Of a stretch of 64,000 nucleotides of DNA, positions 1 to 10,049 are shown one piece after another. Origin of the DNA: Actinosynnema pretiosum (GTDB lineage: Bacteria > Actinomycetota > Actinomycetes > Mycobacteriales > Pseudonocardiaceae); the NCBI RefSeq assembly GCF_024171695.1, contig NZ_JAMTCF010000003.1, positions 419,548 through 483,547 of the forward strand, written 5' to 3'. The position numbers were made by a program, and so were the translations under genes. The notes under the pieces were generated by a model. The model searched no databases. It saw only the letters and a program-made list of their open reading frames with translations, and was not told the DNA's origin. The number at the start of each line of letters is the position of its first letter. Position 1 is the first letter of the stretch.

Positions 1-722
1 GGCGCGTGCACCGAGGTCGACCGCTTGGCCACCGCCCGCACCAGCGCCTTCCCGGCCGCCTCCACCGAGTGCACCCGCCCGGCCGGACCGGGCAGCGAGC
101 GGCGCAGCGGCCCCACCACCGGGTGCTCGTGCACCCCGTTCACCATGTCGGTCGACACCCACGAGAAGTACGCGATCCCGACGTCCACCCCGAGGTGCCG
201 CACCTCCGCGCGCAGGCTGTCCGCGAACGCCTCGCACCCCGCCTTGGCCGCCGAGTACGCCGCGTTGCCCGGCACGTGCGCGATCGCCGCGAGCGAGGAC
301 ACCACCAGGCAGTACCCCCGGCTCTCCACCAGGTGCGGCAGGCACGCCCGGACGGTCCGCCACACCCCGAGCAGGTTCACCTCGATCACCCGGTCGAACA
401 CCGAGGGGTCCATCGACCGGGCGAACCCGGCCGCCGCGACCCCGGCGTTGGCGATCACCGCGTCCAACCGCCCGTAGTGCGCCACCGCGCCGTCCACGGC
501 CGCCCGCAGCGCCTCGGCGTCGGTCACGTCCGCCTCCCACGCCTGGCCGCCGCACTCGCGGGCGACCTCGCGCAGCAGCTCCCCCTCGAGACCCACCAGC
601 GCGACCCGCGCCCCGCGCGCGGCGAGCCGCCTCGCGGTGTCGGCGCCGATCCCCCTGGCCGCCCCGGTGATCAGCACGACCTGATCGGTGACGCCCTTGC
701 CCACATTCCCGGAGACGACCAC
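1..722 (-). CDS. Short-chain dehydrogenase/reductase (partial, C-terminus off window)
   Basis: The minus-strand reading frame runs off the left edge, so about 240 N-terminal residues are visible. A GTG start at 722 sits just downstream of a GAGGAGGT ribosome binding site (727-734). The product shows the classical SDR features in order: TGAARGIG nucleotide-binding motif near residue 19, IANAG near residue 90, a serine-containing SSLAA strand, and the YSAAK catalytic pair near residue 156. It should be a cytosolic NAD(P)-dependent oxidoreductase. The substrate cannot be told from sequence. It is divergent from nothing visible; the next gene lies on the same strand about 70 bp upstream. Confidence 0.85.
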   Translation of the reverse strand, partial: MVVSGNVGKGVTDQVVLITGAARGIGADTARRLAARGARVALVGLEGELLREVARECGGQAWEADVTDAEALRAAVDGAVAHYGRLDAVIANAGVAAAGFARSMDPSVFDRVIEVNLLGVWRTVRACLPHLVESRGYCLVVSSLAAIAHVPGNAAYSAAKAGCEAFADSLRAEVRHLGVDVGIAYFSWVSTDMVNGVHEHPVVGPLRRSLPGPAGRVHSVEAAGKALVRAVAKRSTSVHA

Positions 723-793
723 AGCGACCTCCTCGAACAGGTGAACGAGGAGGCCACCGTAGCCCGGTTCGACCGCCGTTAGCTACTGGCGAG

Positions 794-1729
794 TTAAACA
801 GCGCTCGCGGCGCTGAGCCGCGCGACCTCCTCGGCCGTCAGGTCCAGGGTCAGCGCGGGCAGCAGCTGCTCCAGCTGCTCCACCGTGCGGGCGCTCGCGA
901 TCGGCGCGACCACGGTCGGCTGCGCGGCCAGCCACGCCAGCGCCACCGCCGACTGCGACACCCCGCGCGCCCCCGCGACCTCGTCCAGCGCCGCCAGCAC
1001 CGCGAGCCCGCGCTCGTCCAGGTACCGGGACGCGCCCGCCGCCCGCACGCTCTCCACCTCGACGCCCGGCCGGTACTTGCCGGACAGGAAGCCCGACGCC
1101 AGCGAGGAGTACGGCAGCGACGGCAGCCCCAGCTCGGTCAGCGCGGGCGCCAGGTCGCGCTCGTACTCGCCCCGCTCCACCAGGTTGTACCTCGGCTGGA
1201 GCGCGACGAACCCGGCGAAGCCCTCCCGCTCGGCGATCGCGGCGGCCTCGCGCAGCCGGTCGCCGGAGAAGTTGGACGCGGCGGCGTAGCGGATCTTGCC
1301 CGCCCTCACCAGCCGGTCGTAGGCGGCCAGCGTCTCCACCAGCGGGGTCTCCGGGTCGTCCCGGTGCGCGTAGTACAGGTCGATCTGCTCGACGCCGAGC
1401 CTGCGCAGCGAGCCCTCGACGGCCTTCTCGATCGTCTCGCCCCGCTGGTTGTCCAAGCCCTCCAGCATCCCGACCTTCGTGGCGATCACCACGTCGTCCC
1501 GGCGCCCGCGCTTGGCCAGCCAGGAGCCCAGCACGGTCTCGGACTCGCCGCCGGAGTGGCCGGGGACCCAGGACGAGTAGACGTCGGCGGTGTCCACGAA
1601 GTTGCCGCCCGCCTCGGCGAACGCGTCCAGCACGGCGTGGGAGGCGGCCTCGTCCGCGCTCCACCCGAACACGTTGCCGCCCAGGTTGAGGCGCGAGACG
1701 TCGAGGTCGGTGGTGCCCAGTTTCGTCAT
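794..1729 (-). CDS. Aldo/keto reductase
   Basis: This 311-aa protein has the AKR barrel pattern: a DTADVYS segment holding the catalytic Asp and Tyr, a lysine in ATKVG, and a histidine in YYAHRDD, together making the Asp-Tyr-Lys-His tetrad. The length is usual for bacterial AKRs. I chose the ATG at 1729, directly before the conserved KLGTTDLDVSRL N-terminus. An in-frame upstream start at 1753 is possible but would add residues not typical of the family. It is probably an NADPH-dependent carbonyl reductase in the cytosol; the substrate is unknown. It shares orientation with the SDR gene downstream but no clear operon link is visible. Confidence 0.88.
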   Translation of the reverse strand: MTKLGTTDLDVSRLNLGGNVFGWSADEAASHAVLDAFAEAGGNFVDTADVYSSWVPGHSGGESETVLGSWLAKRGRRDDVVIATKVGMLEGLDNQRGETIEKAVEGSLRRLGVEQIDLYYAHRDDPETPLVETLAAYDRLVRAGKIRYAAASNFSGDRLREAAAIAEREGFAGFVALQPRYNLVERGEYERDLAPALTELGLPSLPYSSLASGFLSGKYRPGVEVESVRAAGASRYLDERGLAVLAALDEVAGARGVSQSAVALAWLAAQPTVVAPIASARTVEQLEQLLPALTLDLTAEEVARLSAASAV

Positions 1730-1877
1730 GGACCCGACGCTAACCCCGCCCACCGCCGACGCGCCCGCCCGCAGCGGCCCGGTGCGACGTTCCGAACAGC
1801 GCGCCGGGAACGGGAATAGCCGCAGGGCTCCCCGACCGGACCACCGGCCGGGGACCCGCCCGCCTTCCGTCAGGGCG

Positions 1878-2162
1878 TCACGGCGTGACCTCGACGCCCT
1901 TCCAGAAGGCCACGTGGTTCTTGATGTTCGCCGCCGCCTCCAGCGGTTCCGCGTAGTACCAGGCGGCGTCCACGTTGTCCTCGCCGTTGACGTGGAGCGT
2001 GTAGTAGTTGGCAGTCCCCTTCCAGTGGCACACGGACGTGGTGTCCGAGGGCCGCAGGAACAGGGCGTGCACCGAATCGACCGGGAAGTAGTGGTTTCCC
2101 TCCACCACCTGGGTCTGGTCGCTCTCGGCGATGATCTCGCCGTTCCACCGTGCGATCGCCAT
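1878..2162 (-). CDS. DUF427 domain protein
   Basis: The product is 94 aa and begins MAIARWNGEIIAES. It has the compact DUF427 pattern: a VEGNHYFP segment, a CHWKG motif near residue 46 and an AAWYY segment near residue 66. The family is widespread in actinobacteria and its function is not established. The ATG at 2162 is preferred over an upstream start at 2270, which would overlap the promoter of the divergent aldolase gene. A TAGTGG hexamer ends 5 nt before the ATG, so transcription may be nearly leaderless. Confidence 0.85.
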   Translation of the reverse strand: MAIARWNGEIIAESDQTQVVEGNHYFPVDSVHALFLRPSDTTSVCHWKGTANYYTLHVNGEDNVDAAWYYAEPLEAAANIKNHVAFWKGVEVTP

Positions 2163-2257
2163 GGCGCCCACTATGCCGGTGATCATCATCTTCCGCTGAG
2201 CGGTGGTCGTAGGATCAACCGCGACAACGGTGTTCGGGCTCTGAGGAGGACCTACCG

Positions 2258-3292
<1,035 letters not shown>

Positions 3293-3357
3293 CCGTCCCG
3301 ATCGGACGGTCGCGGCGTCCCCCGACACCGGGGGAGGTCGAAGACCGGGCAAAAGAG

Positions 3358-3396
3358 TGAGGCCCCTCACGGTCCGACGCGACCGGAGGGGCCTCA
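3358..3396 (+). terminator. Terminator hairpin after fbaA
   Basis: An 11-bp perfect stem (3358-3368 pairing with 3386-3396, TGAGGCCCCTC) encloses a 17-nt loop. It lies about 65 bp past the fbaA stop codon. There is no strong T-tract, as is common in high-GC actinomycetes. Confidence 0.75.
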
Positions 3397-3511
3397 CCCC
3401 TGTTCCGGGCCTTTCCGCACATCGCACGATGGGGTGGCGGACGTTGCCCCGCGTGGCGCGGACCGGCAGGGTTGCCCCGCCGGGAGCGACCCGGCCCGTT
3501 CCGGAAGTGGG

Positions 3512-3607
3512 GTGCTGGGCGTGCGCGTGAAGATCGTCGCCGGGGTGCTGGTGTCCGCCATGGTGTTGGCGGCGGTCGCCGCCGCGGCAGGGATGTTCCT
3601 AAGCTAG
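3512..3607 (+). CDS. Possible small hydrophobic peptide
   Basis: A 31-codon frame starts at GTG 3512, with alternatives at 3521 and 3527. It encodes a few basic residues followed by one hydrophobic stretch (IVAGVLVSAMVLAAVAAAAG), so a single membrane segment is possible. It ends 6 bp before the DUF3151 gene. No convincing ribosome binding site is visible. I do not recognise a family; the call rests only on the membrane-like composition and tight spacing. Confidence 0.3.
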   Translation: MLGVRVKIVAGVLVSAMVLAAVAAAAGMFLS

Positions 3608-3613
3608 GCGACC

Positions 3614-4027
3614 ATGAGCCTGAACGAGAACCTGCTCGGCCCCGAGCCGACGCTGCTGCCCGAGCGCCCCGAGGCGCAGGCCGCCGTGGACTCCGGGATC
3701 GCCCCGGTCGAGGTCGTCCGGGCCTACCCGGACCTCAGCGAGGCGTGGGCGCTGCTCGCCGAGACGGCGCTGGACGACGACGACCCGGTGGCCGCGTACG
3801 CCTACGCCCGCACCGGCTACCACCGCGGCCTGGACCAGCTCCGCCGCGCGGGCTGGAAGGGCTTCGGCCCGGTGCCCTTCGCGCACCGCCCGAACCAGGG
3901 CTTCCTGCGCTCGCTGGCCGCGCTCTCCCGCGCGGCGGGCGGCATCGGCGAGGTGGCCGAGCAGGACCGCTGCGCGAAGTTCCTGGCGGACAGCGACCCC
4001 ACGGCCCCCGCCCAGCTCGGCCTGTAG
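3614..4027 (+). CDS. DUF3151 family protein
   Basis: This 137-aa acidic soluble protein matches the actinobacterial DUF3151 family in length and pattern. It opens with MSLNENLLGPEPTLLP, has a WALLAETALD helix, an AYAYARTGYHRGLDQLRRAGWKG core near residues 57-79, and a conserved NQGFLRSLAALSRAA segment. The function is not established. It often neighbours central-metabolism genes such as fba, as it does here. It is followed 12 bp later by the FUSC gene and may be co-transcribed with it. Confidence 0.85.
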   Translation: MSLNENLLGPEPTLLPERPEAQAAVDSGIAPVEVVRAYPDLSEAWALLAETALDDDDPVAAYAYARTGYHRGLDQLRRAGWKGFGPVPFAHRPNQGFLRSLAALSRAAGGIGEVAEQDRCAKFLADSDPTAPAQLGL

Positions 4028-4039
4028 GCCGGGCCCGAC

Positions 4040-5119
4040 ATGGCTGTGCGCGACGAACTGGCGCGCAGGCTGCGCCGGTGGCGGATGACGGCCCTGCCGA
4101 TCCTCCAGGCAGCGGTCGCCGCAGGCCTGTCCTGGTTCGTGGCGACGAAGGTCGTCGGCCACCCGCACCCGTTCTTCGCGCCCATCGCCGCGGTCGTCTG
4201 CCTCGGCGTCTCGCTGGGGCAGCGCCCCCGGCGGGTCGCCGAGCTGGTCGTCGGCGTCTCCGTGGGCGTCGGCATCGGCGACGTCCTGATCTCCCACATC
4301 GGCTCGGGCACGTGGCAGATCGCCGTGGCCGTGGTCCTGGCCATGTCCGCCGCCGTCCTCCTGGACGGCGGCGCGGTCATCGCCCTCCAGGCGGCCAACT
4401 CGGCCGTCCTGGTGGCCACCCTGCTACCCCCCAGCGCGGGCGGCGGCTTCGACCGCATGGTCGACGCCCTGGTGGGCGGCGTGGTCGGCCTCGCGGTCAC
4501 CGCCCTCATCCCCGCGAACCCCCTGACCGTGGCAGACCGCCAGGCGAAGGTCGTCCTGGGCGAACTGGCCACCGCCCTGCGCGGCGTGGCCGCAGCCGTG
4601 GCCAAGAGCGACGCAGGCGCCGCAGCCGACGTCCTGGCAAGACTCCGCGACAGCCAGGAGGCCGTCGACGAGTACCGCTCCGCCCTCAAGACCGGCGGCG
4701 AGATCGCCACGATCGCCCCGATCCGCTGGCGCCGCAAGAACGCCCTGCGCCGCTACGGCAGCATCGCCACCCCGGTCGACTACGCCCTGCGCAACACCAG
4801 AGTCCTCACCAGAAGGGCCCTGGCCGCCCTGCGCGACGACGAACACGTCCCGGACGTCCTCCCGTCGGCCCTGGAGCGCTTCGCGGACGCCGTGGACGTC
4901 CTGCGCGTGGAACTGGCGTCCAACGAGGACCCGGTGAAGTCCAGAGCGGCGATCCGCGCGGCGGCAGGCGTCATGACGGCGGACCTGGCCGTGGGCGAGG
5001 GCTTCTCAACCCAGGTAGTCCTGGCCCAGGCCCGCTCGGTGGCGGTAGACCTGCTCCAGGCAACCGGCCTGACGAGGGTGGAGGCGATGGAATCGCTACC
5101 ACCCCTGCGAAAGCCCTAA
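4040..5119 (+). CDS. FUSC family membrane protein (aromatic acid exporter-like)
   Basis: The 359-aa product begins with a short basic cytoplasmic segment, then about six hydrophobic segments in the first 160 residues, including LQAAVAAGLSWFVATKVV and FFAPIAAVVCLGVSLGQRPRR. A long soluble helical C-terminal half follows. The F-F-A-P-I-A-A-V motif and the GQRPRRV loop are typical of the FUSC/aromatic acid exporter superfamily. It probably lies in the cytoplasmic membrane; the substrate is unknown. It sits 12 bp behind the DUF3151 gene. The hairpin at 5166-5196 may terminate it. Confidence 0.85.
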   Translation: MAVRDELARRLRRWRMTALPILQAAVAAGLSWFVATKVVGHPHPFFAPIAAVVCLGVSLGQRPRRVAELVVGVSVGVGIGDVLISHIGSGTWQIAVAVVLAMSAAVLLDGGAVIALQAANSAVLVATLLPPSAGGGFDRMVDALVGGVVGLAVTALIPANPLTVADRQAKVVLGELATALRGVAAAVAKSDAGAAADVLARLRDSQEAVDEYRSALKTGGEIATIAPIRWRRKNALRRYGSIATPVDYALRNTRVLTRRALAALRDDEHVPDVLPSALERFADAVDVLRVELASNEDPVKSRAAIRAAAGVMTADLAVGEGFSTQVVLAQARSVAVDLLQATGLTRVEAMESLPPLRKP

Positions 5120-5165
5120 TCCCCGCACAACCCGCACAACCCGCACCTGCGAACTCGACCGCCTC

Positions 5166-5196
5166 GCGGGCTGCGGGGCGAGCGCAGCGAGCCCGC
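5166..5196 (+). terminator. Hairpin after FUSC gene
   Basis: A GCGGGCTGCG arm (5166-5175) pairs with CGCAG and CCCGC (5183-5196) with a 4-nt bulge, about 45 bp after the FUSC stop. It is a plausible intrinsic terminator without a T-tract. Confidence 0.5.
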
Positions 5197-5211
5197 AGCA
5201 CAGCCACCCGC

Positions 5212-5350
5212 GTCCCTCGTCTCCGTTTGGCCTGGCGAAGCCCGAGCACGCTCGTCAAGATGCCGCCGCACTGTTCGGCAGACCGCCCGAGTCAAACGGC
5301 GTCTTGACGAGTGTGCTTGCCTGAAAGGAGGCCAAACGGAGACGAGGGAC
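5212..5350. repeat. Long imperfect inverted repeat (139 bp)
   Basis: The outer arms 5212-5233 and 5329-5350 are perfect 22-bp inverted copies. The inner arms 5246-5265 and 5297-5316 pair over 20 bp with two mismatches. Both mismatches are G-T in DNA terms and would be G-U wobbles in the plus-strand RNA. No ORF of note lies inside. The gap between FUSC and GH16 genes (5120-5607) holds only this element and smaller repeats. It could be a MITE-like mobile remnant or a structured RNA. Confidence 0.8.
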
Positions 5351-5404
5351 CCCGCCCACCGCAGTGGTAAACCGCACCACCACCCCAACAGTCACCGGCC
5401 GGCA

Positions 5405-5455
5405 GAGCTCGTCCCTCTCGTTTTTGGAGGCCTGCCCCGCCGGCGAGGCGAGCTC
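5405..5455. repeat. Smaller element resembling one arm of the 5212-5350 repeat
   Basis: The stretch at 5410-5433 (CGTCCCTCTCGTTTTTGGAG then GCCT) resembles the left arm at 5211-5235 with small gaps. It is flanked by 7-bp inverted ends GAGCTCG (5405-5411) and CGAGCTC (5449-5455). Just after it, 5462-5505 holds three imperfect copies of a TTGACTTT/TTGACCTT unit. This looks like a decayed second copy of the same element. Confidence 0.45.
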
Positions 5456-5607
5456 TTCAGTTCTTGACTTTCAGCCTTTGACCTTCCGCTCTTGACCTTC
5501 CCCTACGCCCGCACGAACGCCCCCCCCCGCACAACACGAACGCCGCCCCGCGAAATCGCGGGACGGCGTCCGAAAACCCTCAACTCACTCGCTCACTCAC
5601 CACCCAC

Positions 5608-6501
5608 TCACGAAGGCAGCTGCGTCCAGTCCACGTTCGCGTGCAGATCCCGGTTCGGCCGCTCCCGAGCCTGGAACCCGTACGGGTCCCAGTTGTTCGT
5701 GTGCCAAACATTCTGCAAGTACGTGCTCGGCTTGTTCGGAACCCGCGAAGCAGGCCCCTTGTAGTCCCACAGCGTCACCCGCGCACCCTGCGCGTTGACC
5801 AGGTAGAAGTTCACCCCACCGGCAGTCCAGTCGAACCCGTACTCGTAGTACTGGGTCGAGCTGTTGTACCCCGGAATCGCGGGCACTGAAGCAGGCTGGT
5901 TCTCCGCCCCGCTCAGCTGCACGCAGTCGCCGAAGGTCGTCGAGAAACAAGTAGAGATGATCTTCCCCGCCCGCAGGTCGATCACCCGCGAGACCTTCCG
6001 CAACTGGTCGTTGCTCGCGTTGTAGTCCGTCCAGATCGTCAGGTAGACGACCTCCGGCTGCGCGCACAACCACTCGAAGTCGATCTCGTCGTTGTCCGGG
6101 AGCCTGTTCCCGTTCCGGTCGGCGTGGTCGCTGCTGTAGGTGAACGCCCCCGTCACCACGCCCGCGCGCGGCTGGGCGGCGCAGTCCGCCGACTTCATCC
6201 GGGTGCTGAACGACCCGTACTTGAACTGCTGGTTGCTGGCGATCTCGACGCCGCCGCCCGGACTCGGGTTCGCCCCCGACTTCAGGGTCAGCCGCAACGC
6301 CCGCCCGTCGTCCGCGCCGCTGTCGGCGACGGACCCGATCGCGTTGAGCGAGGTGGTCTTGTGGAAGTGCGGCGAGCCGGTCGCGGTCCAGTTCTCCCGC
6401 TGCCCGACGGGCGCCGCGGTGGAGGTGGCGACGACGAACAGGCCTGCCGACAGGACGGCGGCGAGGACGGCAGCCCGTCCGGCCGCGCGCTTGGTGATCA
6501 C
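5608..6501 (-). CDS. Secreted glycoside hydrolase family 16 protein
   Basis: The 297-aa protein starts at GTG 6501, 6-7 nt after a GAGGAG site; a longer start at 6525 would displace the signal peptide. The N-terminus is a Sec signal (KRAAGRAAV then a hydrophobic core) likely cleaved after an Ala-Ala near residue 30. The NDEIDFEW motif carries the GH16 catalytic pair (Glu nucleophile, Asp, Glu acid/base). Family members cut beta-1,3/1,4-glucans, agarose or similar polysaccharides outside the cell. The exact substrate cannot be assigned. There is no carbohydrate-binding module. Confidence 0.88.
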   Translation of the reverse strand: MITKRAAGRAAVLAAVLSAGLFVVATSTAAPVGQRENWTATGSPHFHKTTSLNAIGSVADSGADDGRALRLTLKSGANPSPGGGVEIASNQQFKYGSFSTRMKSADCAAQPRAGVVTGAFTYSSDHADRNGNRLPDNDEIDFEWLCAQPEVVYLTIWTDYNASNDQLRKVSRVIDLRAGKIISTCFSTTFGDCVQLSGAENQPASVPAIPGYNSSTQYYEYGFDWTAGGVNFYLVNAQGARVTLWDYKGPASRVPNKPSTYLQNVWHTNNWDPYGFQARERPNRDLHANVDWTQLPS

Positions 6502-6600
6502 GTGGTGCTCCTCGTGCAGGGTCACCGCACCCAGGTCAGGGAAGGCGCGGCGCTACGAGGTTATCCGTTCGTGACCACTTTCGGTGCTGCTCACGCCCCC

Positions 6601-6712
6601 TATTCCACATCCGGGCGTCCCGTCCGCACCCCTCCGGCGTCCCGTCCGCACCCCTCCGGGGAGCCCTGTCCTCACCCCTCCGGGGCGCTCCGTCCTCACC
6701 CCTCCGGCCGGT
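6601..6712. repeat. Tandem repeats overlapping the end of the 83-aa gene
   Basis: About four imperfect copies of an 18-24 bp unit containing CACCCCTCCGG with CGTCC spacers run from 6601 to 6712. The copy nearest the gene includes its last codons and TGA stop, so the gene's 3' end appears to have been copied downstream. Confidence 0.7.
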
Positions 6713-6947
6713 CCAGCACCCCCACCAGCAGCGCGTGCACCGCCTCGTGGCTCTTGGGGTCCACCCCGGCGACCGAGCCGCCGGTCACCCCGTACCACTC
6801 GTCCGCGCCCTCGTACCGCACCTCCGCCTTGAACTTCCCGTCCGCGCCGACGGTCGTCCGCAGCTCCAGGTCCCCGGTGACGACCCCGACCTCGTCCGTC
6901 ATCACCCCGCCCGGCCCGGCCACGAAGGGGGAAGAGTGGTCTGCCAT
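6696..6947 (-). CDS. Hypothetical 83-aa protein coupled to the HNH nuclease gene
   Basis: I do not recognise this family. The ATG at 6947 shares one base with the TGA of the upstream nuclease gene (TGATG), and a GGGAGG site lies inside the nuclease gene's end, so translation is probably coupled. The product has no signal peptide, is acidic and looks like a small beta-rich domain (GDLELRTTVGADGKFKAEVRYE). A WYG motif lies near residue 52. The pairing with a secreted nuclease makes a protective or accessory role conceivable, but that is only a guess from position. Confidence 0.7.
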   Translation of the reverse strand: MADHSSPFVAGPGGVMTDEVGVVTGDLELRTTVGADGKFKAEVRYEGADEWYGVTGGSVAGVDPKSHEAVHALLVGVLDRPEG

Positions 6948-7588
6948 CAACACCTCCCGAGCATCGTCTGCAACGCAGACTTCTCCGCCGAGTCCACCGT
7001 CAAACCCCAGGTGTGCTTCACCCTGGTCCACATCTTCGCGTACGTGCACCAGTACGAGCTCAGCGGCGGCTTCCACTGCGCCGGGTCCTTGTCGCCCTTC
7101 GACTGGTTCACGTTGTCGGTCACCGCGATCAGCTGCGGCCCCGACAGGTCGTTGGCGAACGACTGCCGCCGGGCGGTGGTCCAGGTCCGCGCCCCCGACC
7201 GCCACGCCTCGGCCAGCGGCACCACGTGGTCGATGTCCACGTCCGAGGCCGCGCTCCAGCTCGCCCCGTCGTACGGGCTGGCCCAGGTCCCCGAGGTGGC
7301 CGCGCAGGCCGAGTCGGTGACCACGTTCACCCCGTCGCGCTTGAGCACCGTCTCGCGCGTGTTGCAGGCGCCGGACACGGTGCCCCAGTGCGGGAACAGC
7401 TCGCGCGAGTAGCCGCTGGAGGTGCCCTCGGCGGCGACCGGGAGCCCGGCCAGCTCGGACAGGGCGGTGCTGGTGCCCGGTATCCCCGGAGGGGTGGCCT
7501 GCGCCGAGGGGGCGAGGCCGAGCGCCAGCGCTCCGGCCAGGAGCAGGTGAGTCGAGAAGCGCGCGGTTCGGTTGACCGTTGACATCAT
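6947..7588 (-). CDS. Secreted HNH endonuclease family protein (DUF1524/GmrSD-C-like)
   Basis: The start is the ATG pair at 7588/7585, preceded by AGGAAGG; the frame remains open upstream to 7612. The roughly 213-aa product has a Sec signal (HLLLAGALALGLAPSAQA). It carries the DIDHVVPLAEAW motif with the catalytic HNH-type histidines, two Cys pairs likely to form disulfides (GACNTRE, SACAATSG), and NLSGPQ/NVNQSKGDKDPAQW segments typical of the family. Family members are extracellular metal-dependent nucleases that may scavenge or degrade nucleic acid. It is followed, with a 1-nt overlap, by the 83-aa gene. Confidence 0.88.
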   Translation of the reverse strand: MMSTVNRTARFSTHLLLAGALALGLAPSAQATPPGIPGTSTALSELAGLPVAAEGTSSGYSRELFPHWGTVSGACNTRETVLKRDGVNVVTDSACAATSGTWASPYDGASWSAASDVDIDHVVPLAEAWRSGARTWTTARRQSFANDLSGPQLIAVTDNVNQSKGDKDPAQWKPPLSSYWCTYAKMWTRVKHTWGLTVDSAEKSALQTMLGRC

Positions 7589-7703
7589 TCCGACCTTCCT
7601 GGTGGGAAGCACTCGGAATCACTCTGACGCGCCGCTCCTGGCCTTTCAACGCATTCCGCGTTGCCCTCGGGTTACCAATTCACAAAAGCTCCGCAGGAAT
7701 CAC

Positions 7704-9759
<2,056 letters not shown>

Positions 9760-9781
9760 TCGAGCATTTCCGCACCACCTG

Positions 9782-9809
9782 GAAGAGCCTCGGGAAACCG
9801 AGGCTCTTC
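9782..9809 (+). terminator. Terminator hairpin after purA
   Basis: A perfect 12-bp stem (GAAGAGCCTCGG at 9782-9793 with 9798-9809) has a GAAA tetraloop, 22 bp after the purA stop. The downstream bases TCTACTATCC are only modestly T-rich. Confidence 0.85.
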
Positions 9810-9863
9810 TACTATCCGGGAAAGGTTGACGCGCTCCCCGGCGCGTCGTGAGACTCCAGTGCC

Positions 9864-9944
9864 ATGAGAGGTCGCGGAATCCTCGTCGGCCGCCTGCACG
9901 TCGATCTCCGGCGGCAGGCGAGCGCGCTCTGTCCCGCGCGCTGA
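9864..9944 (+). promoter_or_regulatory. Putative leader peptide upstream of ssuD
   Basis: A 26-codon ORF starts ATG 9864 and ends TGA 9944, about 105 bp before ssuD. It encodes MRGRGILVGRLHVDLRRQAS then ALCPAR. The block R-x-H-V-D-L-x-R-x-x-S-A-L-C matches, from memory, short actinobacterial leader peptides placed before sulfur-assimilation genes, where the late cysteine codon is thought to sense cysteine supply. The gene downstream is a sulfonate-sulfur enzyme, which fits. I infer a translation-based attenuation role. Confidence 0.7.
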
Positions 9945-10049
9945 CGAACCCGCGCAACCCTTTCCCGGCGACCGCTGGAGAACTCGCGCCGCTCCCACCC
10001 GCGCCCACCTCCACGCCGTGCCGCCGACCCGATCCAGGGGAGACCCGGC

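Noticed and set aside
6..782. Plus-strand 258-aa ORF at the left edge
   Set aside because: It is Arg/His/Pro-rich antisense to the SDR gene, which shows clear family motifs.
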